From a virus: a stretch of 38,361 bases of DNA. This document shows, piece by piece, positions 6,232 to 11,276 of this stretch. The stretch spans positions 1 through 38,361 of the IMG/VR virus record IMGVR_UViG_3300031565_000147. The stretch is one strand, 5' to 3'. The notes beneath the pieces are model-generated. The model was given only the letters and a program-made list of their open reading frames with translations, was not told where the DNA came from and made no database searches. The translations under genes and the position numbers were made by a program. How positions within the stretch are numbered: the stretch's first letter is position 1; every line of letters starts with the position of its first letter.

Positions 6232-6256
6232 GCGTGAAGGAGTATTCTCCAAAACA

Positions 6257-6342
6257 TTAGAGTTAATGATATTAGGGTTTTTGTGTGGAGGGCGAGGAAG
6301 CGGGCGAAGCCCAATTTAGGATGGGCGTATCATTAACTCTAA
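6257..6342 (+). repeat. Gene-free unit with perfect 15-bp inverted repeat
   Basis: TTAGAGTTAATGATA (6257-6271) and TATCATTAACTCTAA (6328-6342) match 15 of 15 and enclose 56 bases that contain no gene but a GC-rich patch including the small hairpin GGGCGAAGCCC (6302-6312). Both arms overlap the repeats on either side. Confidence 0.75.
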
Positions 6343-6450
6343 CATCGCAGGTTATATGAGATGTAAATTCTACAACATTGATTGATAAAAGATAAAGTAA
6401 CAAATTGAATATAATTATAAATTTAGTATAAACTAAAAAATAAAAAAGCG

Positions 6451-6654
6451 ATGGAACAAAAATTATTTACAGAGATGAAGATTAATAACGGAAATACTCA
6501 TATAATAGCAAGATGTCCAGATGAAGATGATGAAATGTGCATTACTATTAAGAATAGATATAAAGTTAATTTTAGTATGACGCTTCAGGAAGCTAAAGAC
6601 TTTGCAGACTTTATAAATGCACATGTTAAAAATGCTATTGAATCTAATAAATAG
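6451..6654 (+). CDS. Small acidic hypothetical protein
   Basis: A 67-residue protein: beta-rich N-terminal half (MKINNGNTHIIARC, MCITIKNRYKVNFSM) and a C-terminal amphipathic helix (LQEAKDFADFINAHVKNAIE). The same order, strands then one C-terminal helix, is seen in the 7494 and 7763 proteins of this region, but identity is low and common origin is not shown. It is alone in its unit; 190 bases upstream and 130 downstream are repeat and hairpin sequence. Function unknown. Confidence 0.6.
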   Translation: MEQKLFTEMKINNGNTHIIARCPDEDDEMCITIKNRYKVNFSMTLQEAKDFADFINAHVKNAIESNK

Positions 6655-6700
6655 CGGAGCGTAAGCTTTTATTTTTTATAGATTCTGAGTTGTGGAATTT

Positions 6701-6775
6701 ATGTCTTATGATAACTTAGTTAATGGTAGTTGTTAGTGGTTTGAAAAGAACGTTTCAGATACAGTCATAAGACAT
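6701..6775 (+). repeat. Hairpin after the 6451 gene
   Basis: ATGTCTTATGA (6701-6711) pairs with TCATAAGACAT (6765-6775), 11 of 11, with a 53-nt loop. Directly followed by GTGCGGAAGGCATAT (6776-6790), nearly the same motif as after the 4653-4723 hairpin. Confidence 0.6.
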
Positions 6776-6800
6776 GTGCGGAAGGCATATAACCTGCGAT

Positions 6801-6978
6801 GTTAAAGGTAATTGTTGTTTAGCCTTTTCGTGTGTAGGCAAAAAGGAAGGTTTAAAATTATCATGATTAGAGTAGTTACACTACCTAAATAGCAATAAAT
6901 TTAATGTCATGTATTTGGCACCATTTACTTGACAATTTTAAATAGGAAGGTTTTTAGCGTGAAACAATTACCTTTAAC
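6801..6978 (+). repeat. Gene-free unit with perfect 16-bp inverted repeat
   Basis: GTTAAAGGTAATTGTT (6801-6816) and AACAATTACCTTTAAC (6963-6978), 16 of 16, enclosing 146 bases without a gene but with a small inner hairpin (CCTTTT with AAAAGG near 6833-6854). The left core GTTA overlaps the 6340-6804 repeat; the right end reads TTTAACGG, then GTTAGC. Confidence 0.75.
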
Positions 6979-6983
6979 GGTTA

Positions 6984-7238
6984 GCTTAAGTGGAGTTTGC
7001 CAACAAATACAGGAAAGATTTAAACGAGAATATTAACCAATAATTTACGAGCGATGGGAAAAAGTAAGTTAATAACAGTAGATGATATTTATATTGAATT
7101 AGAATCAATTTTTGATAACTTCGAATCTGGTTATAACAGGAGAATTGCTGTTTATAAAAAATTAAATGAATTATTACCAAACTGGGAAGGGCGTGTTAGC
7201 AAAAAGAAACAAACGAGTGAGCAAATTCCATTTGAAGC
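6984..7238 (+). repeat. Inverted repeat around the 5' part of the 7054 gene
   Basis: GCTTAAGTGGAGTTTGC (6984-7000) pairs with GCAAATTCCATTTGAAGC (7221-7238) with 15 of 17 identities and one bulged base; the mismatches are G-T compatible. It runs from TAACGG (6975) to GTTAGG (7242), the AAC...GTT polarity of an attC, with the first 56 codons of a gene inside. Confidence 0.55.
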
Positions 7239-7335
7239 GTTGTTAGGAGTTTCGTTGCCTATATGTAAAAATTGTAAAAAAACGATGAAGATTGCAGCTT
7301 ATGAATGTGAATGTGGAATAGTTAGAGAAGGATAG
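7054..7335 (+). CDS. Composite small protein with C-terminal zinc ribbon
   Basis: A 93-residue protein with two parts. Residues 1-62 form a helical domain (ITVDDIYIELESIFDNF..., YKKLNELLPNWEG). From residue 63 (LLGVSLPICKNCKK...YECECG) it has a zinc ribbon like the one at the end of the 3635 protein. The boundary coincides with the end of one inverted repeat (6984-7238) and the start of another (7242-7350), as if the gene were assembled from two units. The stop codon comes before the terminal CTAACG core. Zinc binding inferred from CxxC and CxCG. Confidence 0.6.
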   Translation: MGKSKLITVDDIYIELESIFDNFESGYNRRIAVYKKLNELLPNWEGRVSKKKQTSEQIPFEALLGVSLPICKNCKKTMKIAAYECECGIVREG

Positions 7336-7350
7336 GCAATGACTCCTAAC
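7242..7350 (+). repeat. Inverted repeat bounding the zinc-ribbon segment
   Basis: GTTAGGAGT (7242-7250) pairs with ACTCCTAAC (7342-7350) 9 of 9, and TTGCC (7255-7259) with GGCAA (7335-7339) after short unmatched stretches. It encloses the last 31 codons of the 7054 gene, the same arrangement as 3853-4010. Confidence 0.6.
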
Positions 7351-7473
7351 GAATTATGGTATGAAAAGTTGCGGATTTAATGGTAGAACTTTTCAGCCTA
7401 CAACAAAATTAAATTAGAATTACAAACCTACGGATTGCTACGCACCCGCAATTTTTTATACCATGTGTTAGCG
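7344..7473 (+). repeat. attC-like palindromic site (130 bp)
   Basis: TCCTAAC (7344-7350) and GTTAGCG (7467-7473) flank a long palindrome: ATGGTATGAAAAGTTGCGG (7356-7374) pairs with CCGCAATTTTTTATACCAT (7446-7464), 17 of 19 with both mismatches G-T compatible. An inner hairpin, GAAAAGTT (7363-7370) with AACTTTTC (7387-7394), competes with it. Length and order are within the range of longer integron attC sites. No gene inside. Confidence 0.6.
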
Positions 7474-7493
7474 TTTCGTGCATTATTAAACAT

Positions 7494-7766
7494 ATGTCAA
7501 AAGTAATAGTTAGAAAAACAATCGCGACCAATTATCAATCTGAATTAGATTATCCAATTTACTTGAATTTTCAAAACGAAGATTGTTTGGATGAATTGGT
7601 TAAAGTTGACGAAAAGTATAGAATAACCGTAAAGCATAATCATTTTGGTTTTGAAATTGATTACTCTACAATGAACACTATATTTGAACATGACCTATGT
7701 AGTTTAACTACAAAAGAACATTTTGAGCAATTTTTAGATGAGGCAATTAAAATATTAAACAAATGA
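7494..7766 (+). CDS. Hypothetical protein, 90 aa
   Basis: Small protein with beta-rich N-terminal two thirds (IVRKTIATNYQSELDYPIYL..., YRITVKHNHFGFEIDY) and a C-terminal amphipathic helix (EHFEQFLDEAIKILNK). Overlaps the next gene by four bases (ATGA), so the two are translationally coupled and may act together. The leader is only about 25 bases after the GTTAGCG core, so the start codon is close to the unit border. No family recognised. Confidence 0.6.
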   Translation: MSKVIVRKTIATNYQSELDYPIYLNFQNEDCLDELVKVDEKYRITVKHNHFGFEIDYSTMNTIFEHDLCSLTTKEHFEQFLDEAIKILNK

Positions 7767-8014
7767 AACCTGACTTTTTTCAAATAAAAAAAGGATGCTA
7801 TAAAATCGGCATTAACCAATTTATATCTGGAATGGATAATAAACCAGTAGTTCGAGTAGAATGCGTAAATGATTATACCCACGCTCAGGATATAGATGAC
7901 GAATGGATAGACGAACAAATTTGCGCTATGTTTACATTTAGGAATATAGATGATTATGATTTATTTATTCAAAAGTTGCAAGATGCACGGTCGTTTCTTT
8001 TGCATGAACGCTAA
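7763..8014 (+). CDS. Hypothetical protein, 83 aa
   Basis: Coupled by ATGA overlap to the 7494 gene and of similar layout: beta-rich N-terminal part, then a C-terminal helix (NIDDYDLFIQKLQDARSFLL). It is acidic in the middle (DYTHAQDIDDEWIDEQ). The two proteins may be distant relatives or a complex; sequence identity is too low to claim it. The stop codon is part of the terminal repeat CGCTAAC. Confidence 0.6.
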   Translation: MKPDFFQIKKGCYKIGINQFISGMDNKPVVRVECVNDYTHAQDIDDEWIDEQICAMFTFRNIDDYDLFIQKLQDARSFLLHER

Positions 8015-8062
8015 CAACGGTAAGCATAAACAACGTACGCACAGTTTAGTATAAAAGATAAA

Positions 8063-8338
8063 TTGAAAAACAAAAATAAAAAGCGAAGCGTGGGAAAAGT
8101 TATTATAGTTTTTTTAAGCCAGTTGATTTTCGGATTCGTAAGAAACCTTAACACAAGATACGTATCTAAAGAAAATGTAAAATTAAGCGTGATAACTGGG
8201 TTTTTAGTAAAAACATCTTGGTTAGTAGCTACATATTTAGGAGTTTCTTCATTAATAGAAGGAAATTATATAGTAACTGCATTTTATATAATAGGTGGGG
8301 TGTTAGGTGATTATTTATCGTTTAAAATTAAAATATGA
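8063..8338 (+). CDS. Small membrane protein, two TM segments
   Basis: About 91 residues from a TTG start, or about 82 from a GTG at 8090; the exact start is uncertain. The basic N-terminus (KNKNKKRSVGK) is followed by hydrophobic segments around residues 13-27, 43-62 and 66-85. It overlaps the start of the PP-loop ATPase gene by four bases (ATGA), which argues that the two are co-translated. No family recognised. Confidence 0.55.
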   Translation: MKNKNKKRSVGKVIIVFLSQLIFGFVRNLNTRYVSKENVKLSVITGFLVKTSWLVATYLGVSSLIEGNYIVTAFYIIGGVLGDYLSFKIKI

Positions 8339-9093
8339 AACAATTTATAAGTTTTAGTGGTGGCGTTGAAAGCTCAACGATGTGTGTTTTGTTTGGAAAT
8401 AAAGCAGATGCTATATTTTGCGATACTGGTTTTGAACATGAAGAAATTTATAAAAGAATTGATTTGGTTGAACATTGGGTTAAAAACTTTCATAGATCAG
8501 ATTTTAAAATACATAGAATACAAAACGAAAAGCATGGAAGTTTAATTGACTACATAAAAGAAGCAAAGTTTTATCCAAGTTTCCAAGCTAGATATTGCAC
8601 TAGGATGTTTAAAATTGAACCTATTGATAAATACCTAGAGCAATTTAAAGCCGATGGCGTTGAATTAATGATTGGTTTAAATGCTGATGAAATAGAACAA
8701 AGAACTGGAAACCACGGAAATAAAAAGTTTGTTAAATATAGCTACCCTTTAGCCGATAATAATTTAACTAGACAGGCTTGCATAGCAATATTAAAGAAAG
8801 TTGATTTATATCCTGAATTTCCTGCTTATATGAGGCGTGGCGGTTGCGTAGGCTGTTACTATAAAAGTATAAAAGAATATGAAGCAATGGCATTATTGAA
8901 CCCAAAAGAGTTTAATATAGTACAACTTTTGGAAGAAGAGATTCAAGACATTAGAAAGGAGTATTTTAGTATAAAACAAAATATTACGATGAAACAAATA
9001 AAAGAAAATGTTTCTAATATGTTATTTAAACCAGATGATATTTATCCAATAATTAACGATGCCACAAAATGTGGTGTATTTTGTAACCGATAA
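8335..9093 (+). CDS. PP-loop ATPase of PAPS-reductase/DndC type
   Basis: A 252-residue protein with an N-terminal PP-loop SFSGGVESST (residues 6-15), which binds ATP and forms adenylates. It continues as in phosphoadenosine-phosphosulfate reductase-like proteins: CDTGFEHEE (29-37), RYCTRMFK (86-93), and a late Cys motif GGCVGC (169-174), plus CGVFC at the C-terminus. The added cysteines resemble those that hold a metal or sulfur in DndC-like and tRNA-thiolation members. Phages often carry such genes; the substrate is unknown. It is coupled to a small membrane protein upstream. The family call is confident, the reaction is not. Confidence 0.8.
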   Translation: MKQFISFSGGVESSTMCVLFGNKADAIFCDTGFEHEEIYKRIDLVEHWVKNFHRSDFKIHRIQNEKHGSLIDYIKEAKFYPSFQARYCTRMFKIEPIDKYLEQFKADGVELMIGLNADEIEQRTGNHGNKKFVKYSYPLADNNLTRQACIAILKKVDLYPEFPAYMRRGGCVGCYYKSIKEYEAMALLNPKEFNIVQLLEEEIQDIRKEYFSIKQNITMKQIKENVSNMLFKPDDIYPIINDATKCGVFCNR

Positions 9094-9103
9094 AAATAAA
9101 AAC

Positions 9104-9322
9104 ATGAAAGACGAAGAAATTAAAAAAGAATTAAAGAAATTAAAAGAACAAAGATTAGAAATCAATAATCAGATTTCCAGAATTGAGAAAGAATGTCAAC
9201 ACATATGGAAACATGGTTACTTGGCAGAACCTATTATTTATTGCGAAATATGTGATAGAGAAATACAGGATGTTTACTCCAATATGAGTAATAGGGATAT
9301 TGAAAAATTAATAGGAAAGTAA
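9104..9322 (+). CDS. Coiled-coil protein with Cys pair
   Basis: A 72-residue protein with an N-terminal charged coiled coil (EEIKKELKKLKEQRLEINNQ), then CQHIWKHG and YCEICDRE, suggesting a single metal site of Cys/His type. The ATG at 9104, ten bases after the ATPase stop, is chosen over an in-frame upstream ATG at 9059 that would overlap the ATPase gene. It may be the third gene of the operon with the membrane protein and the ATPase. Function unknown. Confidence 0.6.
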   Translation: MKDEEIKKELKKLKEQRLEINNQISRIEKECQHIWKHGYLAEPIIYCEICDREIQDVYSNMSNRDIEKLIGK

Positions 9323-9601
9323 TAATTATTAAACGTTTGGAACAAACGTAATGAGCGTGGGGCTTTTTATTTTAGATTAATAACGTAAGATGTTAATTAA
9401 ATGAAAGGATAAGTATGGTGTTTGATGCATTGTTATGTGGTGGGAATGGATTGTGCGAATTTCGGCTTTAGTTTTGCCGATTAAAACCGAGCAACTTTAT
9501 ACCATAATACTGTAAAGTTTGTGGTGTTGTAAAAGTTGCGATGGTTGAGGCAAAATTACACATAACTATGTTGTATATACCATTTAATTTGTAATTGAAT
9601 T
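9323..9601. repeat. Gene-free palindromic spacer with attC-like site
   Basis: About 280 bases without a gene. ACGTTTG/CAAACGT (9333-9349) forms a small hairpin. A larger palindrome runs 9415-9583: ATGGT, CAT and GTTATGTG (9432-9439) on the left pair with CACATAAC (9559-9566), ATG and ACCAT on the right, with inner hairpins TCGG...CCGA and GCAACTTT...AAAGTTGC (9491-9498, 9532-9539). The string GCAACTTTATACCAT (9491-9505) resembles GCAATTTTTTATACCAT in the 7344-7473 site. Confidence 0.5.
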
Positions 9602-9892
9602 ATGAAAGTAATTGAATTTGAGAGAGATAGTTTACAATTAAAATATTTAATTACTACTCACAGACTTATTGGATTTAAAAATATAGTTGTTTCAAATAAA
9701 AAAATATATCAATTGCCTTGCATGATAGGTAAAAGATCGTATGATTTAAAAGAAATAAAACCAAAATATCATATGTGTATGATTCATTATATTATTGAAT
9801 CAAAAAGATATTCAATTAAGCAATTAAAAAAATTAATAGTAAGATTTGATGATAAGATATTAATAGAAAAAACGCCATTATATCCGTTTTAA
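9602..9892 (+). CDS. Basic hypothetical protein, 96 aa
   Basis: A basic small protein of mixed strands and helices (KVIEFERDSLQLKYLITTHR..., KRYSIKQLKKLIVRF). It is the last plus-strand gene; its stop is two bases from the end of the convergent late operon, with no recognisable terminator between. The A/T-rich codon use is like its neighbours. No family recognised. Confidence 0.55.
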   Translation: MKVIEFERDSLQLKYLITTHRLIGFKNIVVSNKKIYQLPCMIGKRSYDLKEIKPKYHMCMIHYIIESKRYSIKQLKKLIVRFDDKILIEKTPLYPF

Positions 9893-9893
9893 T

Positions 9894-10052
9894 TTAGTTC
9901 AAATCTTCAATATTTACTGTTTTATTTCGCTTTAGTTTAATTTTATTATTATTAACAATTTCAGGTTTATCTAAAATTTTGGCATAAAAATAAGCACCAG
10001 AAATGAAACCTATAATAAATGCTATCAATACGAATATTATAATTTTTTTCAT
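9894..10052 (-). CDS. 52-aa single-TM protein at end of lysis cluster
   Basis: A short frame MKKIIIFVLIAFIIGFISGA..., one transmembrane segment or uncleaved signal anchor (residues 3-22), then a basic polar tail. Its start overlaps the stop of the holin-like gene (ATGA), so it is translated with the lysis genes. Position, size and topology fit an inner-membrane spanin-like component, but no outer-membrane partner is seen and the call is by position. Confidence 0.55.
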   Translation of the reverse strand: MKKIIIFVLIAFIIGFISGAYFYAKILDKPEIVNNNKIKLKRNKTVNIEDLN

Positions 10053-10261
10053 TTCTTTAATTCTGCAAATTTTGAGAATATCTTTTCCCCAAAAGAATAT
10101 GCAAGCAATACAATAACCATCGGCAATGCATCACCTAAAGTGACATCTTTTACAAATACTGACATTATAGCAATGAATATTCCTGCAATTGCTGCAATAA
10201 ATGTTTTCACACGAGTAGAGCTTAAGACGCCCGGTGATTCTTCAAATAATTTTGTTTTCAT
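10049..10261 (-). CDS. Holin-like protein
   Basis: A 70-residue protein with two predicted transmembrane helices (residues ~19-37, FIAAIAGIFIAIMSVFV, and ~43-58, LPMVIVLLAYSFG) and a short positively charged C-terminus (KFAELKK). Size, topology and position just downstream of the M15 endopeptidase gene support a holin, which permeabilises the inner membrane at lysis. No family-specific motif is visible. Confidence 0.65.
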   Translation of the reverse strand: MKTKLFEESPGVLSSTRVKTFIAAIAGIFIAIMSVFVKDVTLGDALPMVIVLLAYSFGEKIFSKFAELKK

Positions 10262-10278
10262 AATTTCATAATTTTAAT

Positions 10279-10623
10279 TTATACTATATTGCGCTCAAAA
10301 TGCGGCGTATCTAAAAAGTTTTTGAAATGTCCGCCCCATCTATTTAATTTATTTAAATTTTCCCAAAATATTCCGATCTCTTCCAATTCATTTTTTTCAT
10401 AGCAAGGTTTTTTGTTGATAAATATTATCAAATCAACTGCACATCCATATAGGTGATTTGATTCTTTTACTTTACTTAATCCTTGCTCAAAATACAAATT
10501 TTGCATTTCCTGAGGTCTTAAAACCTCTTTGATTGTTACCTTTAATTTTTTTACCCTTATTATAAAATCAAGTAATATATTAAAGTCTTTTGCAAATTCA
10601 AATTGATGATCTGATAATGTCAT
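10279..10623 (-). CDS. M15 peptidase endolysin
   Basis: About 114 residues from the ATG at 10623 (an in-frame TTG at 10638 would add five). It has the metal-binding and catalytic signature of D-Ala-D-Ala carboxypeptidase / L-alanyl-D-glutamate endopeptidase VanY-type enzymes: SNHLYGCAVDL (His and Asp about residues 57 and 64) and, near the C-terminus, RWGGHF...DTPHFE with the third zinc ligand His. It should cut peptidoglycan stem peptides and act as endolysin with the holin that follows. No signal peptide. The family call is confident. Confidence 0.85.
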   Translation of the reverse strand: MTLSDHQFEFAKDFNILLDFIIRVKKLKVTIKEVLRPQEMQNLYFEQGLSKVKESNHLYGCAVDLIIFINKKPCYEKNELEEIGIFWENLNKLNRWGGHFKNFLDTPHFERNIV

Positions 10624-10735
10624 TTTCTTTATTTTCAAATATATATTTTTCTCTTACCCTTATCATTAATTCTCTTGCCGAAATATCAGGATATTTTGTT
10701 TTTAGTTCTTGATATATTTCATTAAAAGATTTCAT
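10598..10735 (-). CDS. 45-aa basic protein at head of lysis cluster
   Basis: A short frame starting five bases after the end of the 239-bp intergenic repeat and overlapping the start of the endolysin gene by 26 bases. Sequence MKSFNEIYQELKTKYPDISA..., one or two helices, charged. The overlap and position suggest translational coupling into the endolysin. It may be real or a leader frame. Confidence 0.45.
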   Translation of the reverse strand: MKSFNEIYQELKTKYPDISARELMIRVREKYIFENKENDIIRSSI

Positions 10736-10739
10736 TATA

Positions 10740-10978
10740 CATGTTTTACTGCAATTGTTACATTTAGTTTATGTATATTTGTGTTATTCTGCATGAACTG
10801 ATAATCAATGAGTTACGTACTTTAAGTAAACTCACAATCATCAAAATATAAAAAATCTTATTAATCTTCATAAGTTGCACTATATTAGTTTGTTATATCA
10901 ATTATTAACTCGCTTAGGATTTTGTTCGTGTATAATTGTACATATTCATTTTGAATATGCGATTCTAAGAGAGTTAAG
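10740..10978 (-). repeat. 239-bp duplicated intergenic element, copy 1
   Basis: Matches 20686-20924 without gaps at about 91 % by my count (roughly 21 differences), with about 60 identical bases in a row (10861-10917). On the minus strand it starts at the stop codon of the upstream gene and ends at the position of the next start codon. Its first 73 bases fold: TTAACTCGCTTAG (10905-10917) pairs with CTAAGAGAGTTAA (10965-10977), 12 of 13, enclosing a CATATTC/GAATATG hairpin. Probably a regulatory unit (terminator or processing structure plus promoter/leader) for the lysis genes. Confidence 0.75.
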
Positions 10979-11231
10979 GTTCGTTTCTTGTTAATGTATA
11001 CTGATAGGGTAAAATTATTTCCTCATCATTTGCTATTTTTTGTTGATTAAATTGTAATTCCAATACCGATGTGCCTAAAATAACAATATCGTTTTTATTT
11101 ATTTCAATTTGTTTTAATCCAATTCGAATACTACCAAGATTAACTATGAATCCAGTTATTATTTGAATTATCACAAATATAATAATCGCTTTCCATAATT
11201 TGAAATCGAATATTTTTGTTTCTTTCGACAT
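10974..11231 (-). CDS. Small single-TM protein
   Basis: An 85-residue protein with a hydrophobic segment at about residues 13-32 (AIIIFVIIQIITGFIVNLG) and a polar C-terminal domain of about 50 residues. It follows the SGNH fibre gene and its stop codon is part of the duplicated intergenic element. It could be a lysis or fibre accessory; no family recognised. Confidence 0.6.
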   Translation of the reverse strand: MSKETKIFDFKLWKAIIIFVIIQIITGFIVNLGSIRIGLKQIEINKNDIVILGTSVLELQFNQQKIANDEEIILPYQYTLTRNEP

Positions 11232-11276
11232 TATATTACTCTTTTAATCAATTCTAAGTCTTTCATAGTTTGTGCT

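Larger units (their letters stand above)
5720..6260 (+). repeat. Perfect 18-bp inverted repeat around the 5798 gene
   Basis: CTAATGTTTTGGAGAATA at 5720-5737 and TATTCTCCAAAACATTAG at 6243-6260 are perfect reverse complements. Inside it, GTTTTTAAGCTG (5745-5756) and CAGCTTAAAAAC (6152-6163) form a second perfect 12-bp pair. The outer ends overlap the neighbouring repeats by CTAA and TTAG. Confidence 0.8.
6340..6804 (+). repeat. Perfect 19-bp inverted repeat around the 6451 gene
   Basis: TAACATCGCAGGTTATATG at 6340-6358 and CATATAACCTGCGATGTTA at 6786-6804, 19 of 19. Like the 19-bp repeat at 4370/4734, each left arm starts TAA and ends ATATG, while the middle differs. Confidence 0.85.
6655..7053. 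other. Gene-free stretch of hairpins
   Basis: No gene was found. It holds the hairpin 6701-6775, the right arm of the 6340 repeat, the whole gene-free unit 6801-6978 and the left part of the 6984-7238 repeat. Short frames inside 6801-6978 (9 and 13 codons) are not convincing. Confidence 0.6.
7467..8015 (+). repeat. Inverted repeat around two coupled genes
   Basis: GTTAGCGTTTCGTGC (7467-7481) pairs with GCATGAACGCTAAC (8002-8015): nine outer bases match perfectly and TGC/GCA inside, with one bulge. The right arm includes the last codons and the stop (TAA of CGCTAAC) of the 7763 gene. Confidence 0.6.

Noticed and set aside
9333-9349. ACGTTTG/CAAACGT hairpin as a rho-independent terminator
   Set aside because: Seven base pairs with a three-base loop, but followed by aatgagcg rather than a T run; more likely part of the palindromic spacer.
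3570-9600. CRISPR array or shufflon
   Set aside because: The repeats are inverted and different for each unit, with no common direct repeat and no shared recombination repeat, and no Cas or invertase gene is present.
2999-9892. Classical integron with integrase
   Set aside because: No tyrosine-recombinase-sized frame or attI site is in the window. The region is called integron-like only from its cores and palindromes.
10764-10871. 35-codon minus-strand frame in the 239-bp element (also at 20710-20817), starting MKINKIF
   Set aside because: The frame is intact in both copies, but of about 12 base differences some 9 change the amino acid, so there is no sign of selection for the peptide. The element lacks indels altogether, which alone explains the conserved length. 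A leader peptide is not excluded.
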